From: Burkholderiaceae bacterium | GTDB taxonomy: Bacteria; Pseudomonadota; Gammaproteobacteria; Burkholderiales; Burkholderiaceae_E | Assembly (NCBI GenBank): GCA_023258775.1 | Contig: JALQWJ010000006.1 | Span: 1 to 12,844 of the forward strand | Length of the DNA: 12,844 nt | Direction of reading: 5' to 3' | In this document: piece by piece, positions 6,855 through 12,844 of the stretch | How positions within the stretch are numbered: the first letter of the stretch is position 1 | Layout: each line of letters starts with the position of its first letter | Position numbers and translations under genes: made by a program | The notes under the pieces: model-generated | The model's database searches: none | What the model was told of the DNA's origin: nothing | Seen by the model: only the letters and a program-made list of their open reading frames with translations

Positions 6855-8252
6855 ATGAATATCAATCCTGATCGTCCACACGCGCGTTCTTTCGCCCACG
6901 CGCCTTCTTTAAGTGACACTGAGGGCGGCTCCTCCGAGCAAAAGACTTGGCAAACTGAAATCTCTGCGAAGCAGCCAGATAATCCCAAGGCTCAAGCACC
7001 AGACCTTGATGCTGAGGAACAAATTGCCCGGCTTTCACTGCTCCAGTGGGAAAGCCGCGGCCCATGGGCCCTTGCTTGGATCTTGCAGCACTACCCGAGT
7101 GCGAAGTCATTCTGGCGCGAAGGATGCGAGGCAACTAAGGCGCTCGCTTCGTGGTTTCAGGCTCAACAAAGCATGAAACGAAGCGCTCAAAGGCAGCCAA
7201 CACTGGCGCTTCAAATCAATGCCTTAAATCCCAAAGCTTGGCGCTTTGCGCCTCAGGTGTCGCATTGGCTGCAGCAAAGCAATCATCATGTCTTGTGGAG
7301 CCTTCACGATGAGCGTTATCCCGAAGCGCTTCAGCAATTAGACGCTATGGCATCAAGTCGTCGCACAAACAAGGACGGCGATGTGGTGCAGCAGCCTGAG
7401 TCTTCAAGCGCTGAGCTTGCACCTCGCTCCTGCCGAGCGCTTTTTGTCGAAGGCGATCCGATCCATTTACACCGTCAAGGGCTCGCGCTTGTGGGGGGTC
7501 GCGCCTGCAGTGATCGTGCAGCGGCGATCGCCGCAAGCTTCGCAGGCGAGCTCGCTCGTGCAGGATTAAGTGTGATCAGTGGTATGGCCGAAGGCATTGA
7601 CGCAGCCGCTCATCTTGGGGCACTACAAGGCAAAGGCATCACCGTTGCTGTCATGGGTACGGGCATTGACCGCTGCTACCCCCGAAGACATCAGCACTTG
7701 CGTGAGCGCATTGCAGAGCAAGGTGCGGTTATTAGTGCCTTGCTGCCCGGCCAAGGCATCGAGAAGTTCCGCTTTTTGCAGCGTAACCGCCTGATCGCCG
7801 CGCTAGCCGCGGCCGTACTGGTCGTACAGGCTCGTTTACAAAGCGGCGCGCTAAGCACCGCTCAGGCCGCCGTGGATTTGGGAAAAAGCGTCTTTGCGGT
7901 GCCAGGCTCAATCGATGATCCGCGCTACAAGGGTTGTCATCAATTGATTCGCCAGGGAGCAGTCCTTACTGAACGGATGGAGGATATTTTTAGCGAATTG
8001 CCCTGGTTACTGCCGGGGCCACAACAGCCAATTTTTGATCAACTGGCACCCGATCCTAACTGCGAGGCCAACGAATCCCCACTGGTCCTCGCCCTGCGCG
8101 AGCGCATGGGCCAAGACGCCTTTGATATTCACCAACTCGCAGGCCTTATGCAATCAAGTTATGAAGCAGCACTCGTGCAAAGTCTTCGCTGGGAAGTGGA
8201 CGGTCTTATCCATCGCGAGCCGAATGGCCGTTATGTGCTTAAGATGTTATGA
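6855..8252 (+). CDS. dprA: DNA processing protein DprA (Smf)
   Basis: DprA binds incoming single-stranded DNA and loads RecA during natural transformation. It is also found in bacteria not known to be competent. The ATG at 6855 has AAGGCAGG upstream, giving 465 residues against the usual 360-400. Residues 1-55 are polar and look disordered. Residues 56-105 resemble the helical SAM-like N-terminal domain. The Rossmann core runs from about 193 to 380: ALFVEGDP, LALVGGRACS (211-219), ISGMAEGIDAAAHLGAL (241-257), VAVMGTGIDRCYP, FLQRNRLIAAL (307-317), LQSGALSTAQAA and FAVPGSIDDPRYKGCHQLI. The C-terminal 60 residues (ALRERMGQDAFDIHQLA) match the winged-helix DML1 domain. The common VGSR signature reads VGGR here. 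A polar insert of about 25 residues (168-192) separates the N-terminal domain from the core. These oddities do not break the fold signature. Confidence 0.95.
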   Translation: MNINPDRPHARSFAHAPSLSDTEGGSSEQKTWQTEISAKQPDNPKAQAPDLDAEEQIARLSLLQWESRGPWALAWILQHYPSAKSFWREGCEATKALASWFQAQQSMKRSAQRQPTLALQINALNPKAWRFAPQVSHWLQQSNHHVLWSLHDERYPEALQQLDAMASSRRTNKDGDVVQQPESSSAELAPRSCRALFVEGDPIHLHRQGLALVGGRACSDRAAAIAASFAGELARAGLSVISGMAEGIDAAAHLGALQGKGITVAVMGTGIDRCYPRRHQHLRERIAEQGAVISALLPGQGIEKFRFLQRNRLIAALAAAVLVVQARLQSGALSTAQAAVDLGKSVFAVPGSIDDPRYKGCHQLIRQGAVLTERMEDIFSELPWLLPGPQQPIFDQLAPDPNCEANESPLVLALRERMGQDAFDIHQLAGLMQSSYEAALVQSLRWEVDGLIHREPNGRYVLKML

Positions 8253-8366
8253 AAGCACGAAGCATCCTGTGGGTCCGAAATTGCTTCGCTGCCCGACTTT
8301 TTCACTGGCCGGGCTTGCTCAGTGCCTTTGATGACGCGTATGATCCGCCCCCTTACCCCGATTGCT
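8253..8366 (+). promoter_or_regulatory. dprA-topB spacer with a possible topB promoter and leader stems
   Basis: The 114-base gap contains a perfect 7-bp inverted repeat (CGAAGCA 8258-8264 with TGCTTCG 8282-8288, loop 17). A second 5-bp inverted repeat follows (GCCCG 8291-8295 with CGGGC 8310-8314, with TTTTT in its loop). Neither has the T tract of an intrinsic terminator. TTGCTC (8315-8320) and TATGAT (8339-8344) are 18 bases apart and could be a sigma-70 promoter, with a leader of about 16 bases to the ATG at 8367. The -10 is good and the -35 poor. Confidence 0.3.
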
Positions 8367-10913
8367 ATGTCCAAAACACTCATCATTGCTGAAAAACCAT
8401 CGGTTGCGAGCGATATCGCCAAAGCGCTTGGCGGTTTCACCCGTCAGGGCGAGTACTTTGAAAGCGAACATTACCTGCTGTCTTCGGCGGTCGGTCATTT
8501 GGTTGAAATCGCAGCCCCCGAAGCCTTTGAAGTCAAGCGTGGCAAGTGGAGTTTTGCGCACTTGCCGGTGCTGCCCGATCATTTTGATGTACGACCTATC
8601 GCGAAAAATGAAGAGCGCTTAAAAATGCTCACGCGATTAATCAAACGCAAGGATGTCGCCGCACTCATTAATGCTTGTGATGCCGGCCGCGAGGGTGAAT
8701 TAATCTTTCAGCTGATCGTGCAACACGCCAAGGGCAAGCAGCCTATAAAGCGCTTGTGGCTTCAGTCAATGACAGCTACAGCGATTCGTGAGGCCTTCGC
8801 GCATCTTCGCGAACAATCGCAAATGCAAGCGCTTGCCGATGCGGCGCGATGCCGATCCGAGGCAGACTGGCTTGTAGGTATCAATGGCACGCGCGCGATG
8901 ACAGCCTTTAATTCGCGCGACGGTGGGTTTTTTCTTACGACAGTTGGCCGGGTGCAAACGCCAACGCTTGCAATCGTGGTCGAGCGCGAGGAGCAAATCA
9001 AGCGTTTTGTTCCTAAGGCCTATTTTGAATTTAGTGCCAGCTTTGCCGTGCAAGCGGGCAGCTATCAGGCACGCTGGTTTGATCCAAGCTTTAAACGCAA
9101 CCCCGCTGACAGCGACGCGAAAGCGGAGCGAATTTGGGATGCGCAAAAGGCCGATGCGCTTGAGCAAAAGCTTAGGAGTTTGCTTGAAAGCGGCACAAAA
9201 GCGCTCGCAAAAGACGAATCAAAGCCCTCCAGTCAGGCTGCAGCTGCGCTTTTTGATCTCACCAGCTTGCAGCGAGAAGCGAACAGCCGCTTTGGTTTTT
9301 CGGCCAAAACAACACTTTCGCTTGCCCAGGCGCTCTATGAAAAACACAAGCTCTTAACTTACCCAAGAACCGATTCCAAACATCTTCCCGAAGACTACCT
9401 GCAAACCGTTAAAGACACGATGACTGCGCTAAGCAATGCCGAAGGTCTTGGCCGCTTTGCACAAAGCATCTTGGAACAAGCTTGGGTGAAGCCCAATAAG
9501 CGGGTGTTTGACAACAGCAAGGTAAGTGATCACTTTGCGATAATCCCAACGCCCGCGACCCCAAAGCTATCCGTGTTAAGCGAGGCCGAGGCAAAAATTT
9601 ATGACATGGTCGCGCGACGCTTTTTGGCCGTGTTTTTCCCCGCCGCCCAATTTTTAGTGACCACTCGCATCAGCCAAATTGCTGACTTGTCCTTTAAAAC
9701 CGAAGGCAAGGTGCTCATTGACCCGGGTTGGTTAGTCGTGATGGGTCGTGACCGGACCGACCCCGAGGCGGCCTTACCCGAACTCAATCCAAAGGGCGCC
9801 TCGCAAGAGCCGGCAAGCATGAAAGACATTGAATGCCATGCCTTGCACACCCGCCCACCAGCTCGCTTTAACGAAGCAAGTTTACTTTCGGCGATGGAAA
9901 GTGCGGGTAAGCGGGTTGATGAGGAAGACTGGCGCGAAGCCATGGCTGAAAAAGGTCTTGGCACGCCTGCAACCCGTGCTGCCATTATCGAGGGCCTGCT
10001 GTCAGAAAACTATCTTTATCGAGAAGGCCGTGAACTCATTCCCACAACCAAGGCCTCTCAGTTGATGACCCTATTACGTGGGCTAGGGGTAGAAGAACTT
10101 ACGCTACCCGAGCTCACTGGCGGTTGGGAACACAAGCTTTCACTGATGGAACGCGGCGAGCTTGAACGCGCCCAATTCATGCGCGAAATTAGCCAGATGG
10201 CCAAGCAAATCGTCGAACGTGCGAAAAACTTCGCCGCCGACACCGTGCCGGGGGATTTCGTCGACCTTCAATCGCCCTGCCCGGCATGTGGTGCCCTTGT
10301 GAAGGAAAATTATCGTCGCTACGCCTGCGTGGCCTGCGACTTCTCGATCTCAAAAACGCCAGGCGCCCGCACCTTATCGATCGATGAAGCTGAAGCCTTA
10401 ATTGCCCAGAAAGAGATAGGCCCGCTACAAGGTTTTCGCAGCAAGCAGGGGCGTCCTTTTTCCGCGTTACTTCGCTTAGGAGCAGACCATCGTTTGGCCT
10501 TTGACTTTGGACAAGGCCCTCAAGGCGATGACAGCAACGCAGAAGCGCCAGATCTCAGTCAATTGCCTTATGTAGGGAGCTGCCCAAAATGTAAAGGGCG
10601 AGTGCTCGAGCAAGCGCTAGCCTACGCCTGCGAACACAGCTTGACCCAGGCCAAGCAGTGCGACTTTCGCTCAGGTAAGGTCATTCTTCAACAAATGATC
10701 AGCACCGAGCAAATGCAAAAGCTACTTACCGAGGGGAAAACTGATCTGCTTCAAGATTTCGTTTCAGCCAAAACAAGGCGTAAGTTCAAGGCTTACCTCA
10801 CGCTTGACTCCCAGGGTAAGGTGGGGTTTGAGTTTGCTGCGAGGGCGCCAAAGACCAGCGCTGCCAAGCCTCAAGCTCGCGCTTCGAAAGCGCGCTCAAA
10901 GCCAACGTCGTAA
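8367..10913 (+). CDS. topB: Type IA DNA topoisomerase, TopB (topoisomerase III) class
   Basis: This 848-residue enzyme cuts and reseals one DNA strand through a 5'-phosphotyrosine, for decatenation and relaxation. The N-terminal Toprim domain begins KTLIIAEKPSVASDIAKAL (E9 is the conserved Glu), with the acidic motif DAGREGE at 105-111. The active-site tyrosine is Y332 in LLTYPRTDSKHLPEDY, close to Y328 of E. coli TopB. The lid and gate regions include ATRAAIIEGLL. The C-terminus is longer than in E. coli TopB (653 residues). A CxxC...CxxC zinc ribbon (C638, C641, C654, C657) is followed by a topoisomerase C-terminal repeat. A second set, C739, C742, C755 and C765, precedes another repeat and then a Lys/Arg/Ala-rich tail. 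The ATG at 8367 begins the conserved MSKTLIIAEKPS and has no clear Shine-Dalgarno. An upstream ATG at 8322 would add 15 unlikely residues. The last 116 bases are antisense to the DUF3717 gene. Confidence 0.95.
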   Translation: MSKTLIIAEKPSVASDIAKALGGFTRQGEYFESEHYLLSSAVGHLVEIAAPEAFEVKRGKWSFAHLPVLPDHFDVRPIAKNEERLKMLTRLIKRKDVAALINACDAGREGELIFQLIVQHAKGKQPIKRLWLQSMTATAIREAFAHLREQSQMQALADAARCRSEADWLVGINGTRAMTAFNSRDGGFFLTTVGRVQTPTLAIVVEREEQIKRFVPKAYFEFSASFAVQAGSYQARWFDPSFKRNPADSDAKAERIWDAQKADALEQKLRSLLESGTKALAKDESKPSSQAAAALFDLTSLQREANSRFGFSAKTTLSLAQALYEKHKLLTYPRTDSKHLPEDYLQTVKDTMTALSNAEGLGRFAQSILEQAWVKPNKRVFDNSKVSDHFAIIPTPATPKLSVLSEAEAKIYDMVARRFLAVFFPAAQFLVTTRISQIADLSFKTEGKVLIDPGWLVVMGRDRTDPEAALPELNPKGASQEPASMKDIECHALHTRPPARFNEASLLSAMESAGKRVDEEDWREAMAEKGLGTPATRAAIIEGLLSENYLYREGRELIPTTKASQLMTLLRGLGVEELTLPELTGGWEHKLSLMERGELERAQFMREISQMAKQIVERAKNFAADTVPGDFVDLQSPCPACGALVKENYRRYACVACDFSISKTPGARTLSIDEAEALIAQKEIGPLQGFRSKQGRPFSALLRLGADHRLAFDFGQGPQGDDSNAEAPDLSQLPYVGSCPKCKGRVLEQALAYACEHSLTQAKQCDFRSGKVILQQMISTEQMQKLLTEGKTDLLQDFVSAKTRRKFKAYLTLDSQGKVGFEFAARAPKTSAAKPQARASKARSKPTS

Positions 10914-11049
10914 GCCGGTAATAAATCATTTGCCCGTAAAGCTCAGCAAGCAGCGAGACCTCAGGGTCAAGCTGAGCATCAGCGCCTCGAGAGGGCCTCA
11001 CTGCCCGAGCCCGGTTTATCGCCAGCTCGAGTTGTTGTAAAGAAATCAT
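10798..11049 (-). CDS. Small DUF3717 protein
   Basis: This is an 83-residue protein of unknown function. The core, MISLQQLELAINRARAVRP, then LDPEVSLLAELYGQMIYYR and LSALSKRELEAWQRW, fits my recollection of DUF3717, a short helical family found in Burkholderiales. There is no signal peptide or membrane segment. The C-terminal 15 residues are Pro/Gln/Thr-rich and probably not conserved. The ATG at 11049 was chosen because it begins the family core. The upstream AAGGG is only one base from it, so the Shine-Dalgarno is awkward. An ATG at 11103 would add 18 Ser/Lys-rich residues. It points against topB and overlaps the topB 3' end by 116 bases. The overlap includes the conserved ALSKRELEAWQRW part, so both frames appear to be under coding constraint. 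Confidence 0.78.
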   Translation of the reverse strand: MISLQQLELAINRARAVRPSRGADAQLDPEVSLLAELYGQMIYYRLTTLALSALSKRELEAWQRWSLAPSQQTQTPPYPGSQA

Positions 11050-11112
11050 ACCCTTGTGACTGCTTTCACATTTTCTACTTGAAATATTCACCGCATTGCA
11101 CAATCATCGCGT

Positions 11113-11817
11113 ATGGCGATGGAATTTCTCGACCAAGGCAGGCAAGACTGCCTGCCAACAAAGCTGACAACAGCCAGCGAGCTGCTTGCGGACTGCGCTT
11201 CGGCGCACAAAAGCCAAATCCAGAGCAGTGCGCTTTCAACGCCGTCCTTGAGGCAGACCATAACACCTGCCTCCGAGTGGATGGCTTGGCTTAACAAGGT
11301 CAGCTGGGTTTTTGCTTACGGCTCACTCATCTGGAATCCCGAAATCCCGGTGCTTCGTGGACTGCAAGCCCGTGTTGATGGCTACCACAGACGATTTTGC
11401 ATCAGTTCAACCCGTTATCGAGGTACGCCCGAAGAACCCGGGGTGGTTTTAGGTCTAGACCGTGGCGGTTGCTGTCACGGTATGGTCTGGGAGTTGACCC
11501 CAGGCCAGGAAGCGCTCGCGTTGGAGAAGCTTTGGGCCCGAGAAATGCGAAACGGGGCCTACCTTCCACGGCTCTTAAAGTTGCGCCTTCGCTGCGGCGC
11601 CAAGGTTGATGCCCTTGGCTTTGTTGCTAAAAGGGAACACCCAAGCTACTTGCGTTTAAGTGAAGTCGACTTGATCAAACGACTAGCCTGCTGTAGGGGC
11701 GATCGTGGTTCAAACATGGATTATCTCGCCCACACCGTCGGCGCACTGAAAAAACATGGCATCGCTGACCATGGGCTTTTGTATTTACTCGAGCAAGTCC
11801 AGCGCGGCAAAGGCTAA
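11113..11817 (+). CDS. chaC: ChaC-type gamma-glutamylcyclotransferase
   Basis: ChaC-family enzymes cleave cytosolic glutathione to 5-oxoproline and Cys-Gly. The domain starts WVFAYGSLIWNP (about residue 65), whose YGSL loop binds substrate. RRFCISSTRYRGTPEEPGVVLGLDRGGCCHGMVWEL follows as separate family landmarks. The probable catalytic Glu is E144 in WAREMRNGAYLPR. Near the C-terminus are SNMDYLAHTVGALKKHGIADHGL. From the family core to the stop it is full length. The start is uncertain. ATG 11113 and 11119 give about 60 extra residues without a Shine-Dalgarno and unlike the fold, while ATG 11281 (MAWLNKVSWVFAYGSL) would give a compact protein of about 178 residues. Related proteins often carry an N-terminal extension, so I list the longer form. 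It diverges from the DUF3717 gene and is followed after 31 bases by a LysR gene in the same direction. Confidence 0.88.
   Translation: MAMEFLDQGRQDCLPTKLTTASELLADCASAHKSQIQSSALSTPSLRQTITPASEWMAWLNKVSWVFAYGSLIWNPEIPVLRGLQARVDGYHRRFCISSTRYRGTPEEPGVVLGLDRGGCCHGMVWELTPGQEALALEKLWAREMRNGAYLPRLLKLRLRCGAKVDALGFVAKREHPSYLRLSEVDLIKRLACCRGDRGSNMDYLAHTVGALKKHGIADHGLLYLLEQVQRGKG
11137..11156. repeat. Perfect inverted repeat between DUF3717 and the ChaC domain
   Basis: GGCAGGCA (11137-11144) and TGCCTGCC (11149-11156) form a perfect 8-bp stem around the loop AGAC. No T tract follows, so it is not an intrinsic terminator. It lies between the DUF3717 start and the ChaC domain, either in the chaC leader or inside the doubtful N-terminal extension. 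An operator or RNA hairpin is possible; no function is shown. Confidence 0.6.
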
Positions 11818-11848
11818 ATTCGCTAGGCCTGCCCCGCATAATCGCAAC

Positions 11849-12778
11849 ATGCGAAACCGTCTGGATCTGGCCGATCTTCAACTCTTTGTCCATATTGCCG
11901 AGGCCTTGAGCCTTACACGAGCGGCCGAACAAAGTGCAATGTCGCTCGCCTCAGCCAGTAATCGGGTTCGGCAACTCGAGGAGCAACTTGGTACTAAGTT
12001 GCTCTATCGGCGCACCCATGGGGTTGCGTTAACCGCTGCGGGTGATGCGCTTTTGCTCCATGCCCGACGAGTGTTAAGACAGCTTGATCACTTGCATATG
12101 GATTTACGCGACTTTGCCGTGGGTTTGCGTGGCCATGTGCGCCTTTTTGCCAATACAACCTCGATTTCAGGTGATTTGCCAGAGGCATTGGGCTTATTTC
12201 TCACTCAAAACCCTACCGTCACTATCGATCTTAAAGAACATTTAAGCGCCGATGTTGTGCTGGCTTTAAAACAGGCGCGCGCTGACCTCGGTATTGTGGC
12301 CGGTGAGATTGATACAGAAGGATTAGCTGTTCATGAATTCGGACATGACGATCTTGTACTTGCAGTCCCCAAGACCCACCGCCTGACCGCTCGCAAGCAA
12401 GTTCATTTTGCCGATACGCTTGAGGAATACCATGTCACCTTGAGCCAAAGTAGCGCGCTCGCAGGATTTATATCGGCGCAGGCTCAACAGCTTGGTGCAG
12501 ACTTGCAATTTCGACTACAAATGGCAAGTTTCGATTCAATTTTGCGCATGATCGAAGCGGGCGTTGGCGTAGGTGTCGTACCACGCTCGGCCGCGGCACG
12601 CTATGGACGCAGGGGTTTATTTGCGGTGGTCGATCTCCACGACAGCTGGGCAATGAGGGAATTAAAAATCGTTGCCAAGGAAGCAGCGAGTCTGCCGAGG
12701 TCGGCAAAATCTTTGCTCGATTTTTTAGTGCAATGGCCTCAGACACATCGCAGACGTGCGCGGTACCGGCGACTATGA
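11849..12778 (+). CDS. LysR-type transcriptional regulator
   Basis: This is a 309-residue LysR regulator. The N-terminal winged helix-turn-helix spans residues 6-65: DLQLFVHIAEALSLTRAAEQ, then MSLASASNRVRQLEEQLGTKLL and RRTHGVALTAAG. A linker helix (about 66-90) follows, then the periplasmic-binding-protein-like effector domain from GHVRLFANTTSISGDLPEAL, with MIEAGVGVGVVPRSAA near the end of the fold. The ATG at 11849 begins the conserved HTH. An upstream ATG at 11756 would overlap chaC and add 31 unlikely residues. There is no clear Shine-Dalgarno. Many LysR genes are divergent from their target, but here chaC is upstream in the same direction and a minus-strand frame converges from the right. 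The target and ligand cannot be inferred. The last 6 bases overlap the stop region of that converging frame. Confidence 0.95.
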   Translation: MRNRLDLADLQLFVHIAEALSLTRAAEQSAMSLASASNRVRQLEEQLGTKLLYRRTHGVALTAAGDALLLHARRVLRQLDHLHMDLRDFAVGLRGHVRLFANTTSISGDLPEALGLFLTQNPTVTIDLKEHLSADVVLALKQARADLGIVAGEIDTEGLAVHEFGHDDLVLAVPKTHRLTARKQVHFADTLEEYHVTLSQSSALAGFISAQAQQLGADLQFRLQMASFDSILRMIEAGVGVGVVPRSAAARYGRRGLFAVVDLHDSWAMRELKIVAKEAASLPRSAKSLLDFLVQWPQTHRRRARYRRL

Positions 12779-12844
12779 GTTAAGCGTTCGAGCAAAATCT
12801 ATAAACCATTGAACACTTTGGGGGTTAGCCATTGAATCCTTATT
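12773..12844 (-). CDS. Possible 3' end of a gene entering from the right edge
   Basis: A minus-strand frame is open from the right edge for 23 codons and ends with TAG at 12775-12773, reading NKDSMANPQSVQWFIDFARTL and two more residues. It overlaps the LysR stop by 6 bases. The hydrophobic/aromatic pattern (VQWFIDFARTL) looks protein-like and resembles C-terminal helices of some regulators, but the fragment is too short to assign. Without it, 12779-12844 would hold nothing recognisable. Confidence 0.35.
   Translation of the reverse strand, partial: NKDSMANPQSVQWFIDFARTLNS

Noticed and set aside
8258..8314. Inverted repeats after dprA as an intrinsic terminator
   Set aside because: The stems have long loops and no T tract after them; the run of five T lies in a loop. 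No terminator can be claimed.
9599..9985. 128-codon minus-strand open frame inside topB
   Set aside because: Ser/Ala/Arg-rich translation antisense to conserved topoisomerase sequence, with no ribosome site or recognisable family.
6839..11145. Exact 13-mer CCAAGGCAGGCAA shared between the dprA leader (6839-6851) and the chaC region (11133-11145)
   Set aside because: About one exact 13-base match is expected by chance in a window of this size. The first copy is explained by the dprA ribosome site.
12805..12837. CCATTGAA repeated twice near the right edge
   Set aside because: An 8-base repeat is too short to be meaningful, and one copy falls in a probable coding frame.
1..12844. A new defence, mobile or biosynthetic system in this window
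   Set aside because: All substantial frames belong to known housekeeping, competence, regulatory or small conserved families. There are no integrases, transposases, arrays or clusters of unknown genes.

Overview
The window reads as a chromosomal housekeeping segment from a betaproteobacterium, most likely of the order Burkholderiales. The evidence is the gene order fmt - rsmB - DUF4390 - ntrY-like kinase - ntrX-like regulator, with def at the head and dprA and a topB-type topoisomerase diverging from it. A small DUF3717 protein, a family I know mainly from Burkholderiales, supports this. Base composition looks moderate (roughly 50-55% G+C by eye). Genus cannot be fixed from the sequence.

Left half, minus strand, read right to left: def (peptide deformylase, 6735-6187), fmt (Met-tRNA formyltransferase, 6171-5155), rsmB (16S rRNA m5C967 methyltransferase, about 5108-3657), a DUF4390 secreted or membrane-anchored protein (about 3642-2788), an NtrY-like membrane histidine kinase (2836-617) and an NtrX-like response regulator (558 to beyond the left edge). 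Spacings are short or overlapping, which suggests one transcription unit. def and fmt are the two ends of the formyl-methionine cycle, rsmB modifies the ribosomal decoding region, and the kinase/regulator pair forms a two-component system. The DUF4390 protein is encoded immediately upstream of the kinase and overlaps it.

Right half, plus strand: dprA/smf (6855-8252), a type IA topoisomerase of the TopB class with a zinc-binding C-terminal extension (8367-10913), a ChaC-type gamma-glutamylcyclotransferase (about 11113-11817) and a LysR-type regulator (11849-12778). One small minus-strand DUF3717 gene (11049-10798) runs into the 3' end of topB and overlaps it by 116 bases. A minus-strand reading frame enters from the right edge and stops inside the last codons of the LysR gene.

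I found no mobile elements, CRISPR arrays, tRNA or rRNA genes, phage genes or defence genes, and no stretch of more than 300 bases without a gene. Nothing here supports a new biological system. The points most worth a second look are the topB/DUF3717 antisense overlap, the absence of smg between dprA and topB, an 11-bp direct repeat at the ntrY/ntrX-like junction, a perfect hairpin near the uncertain chaC start, and polar insertions in DprA.
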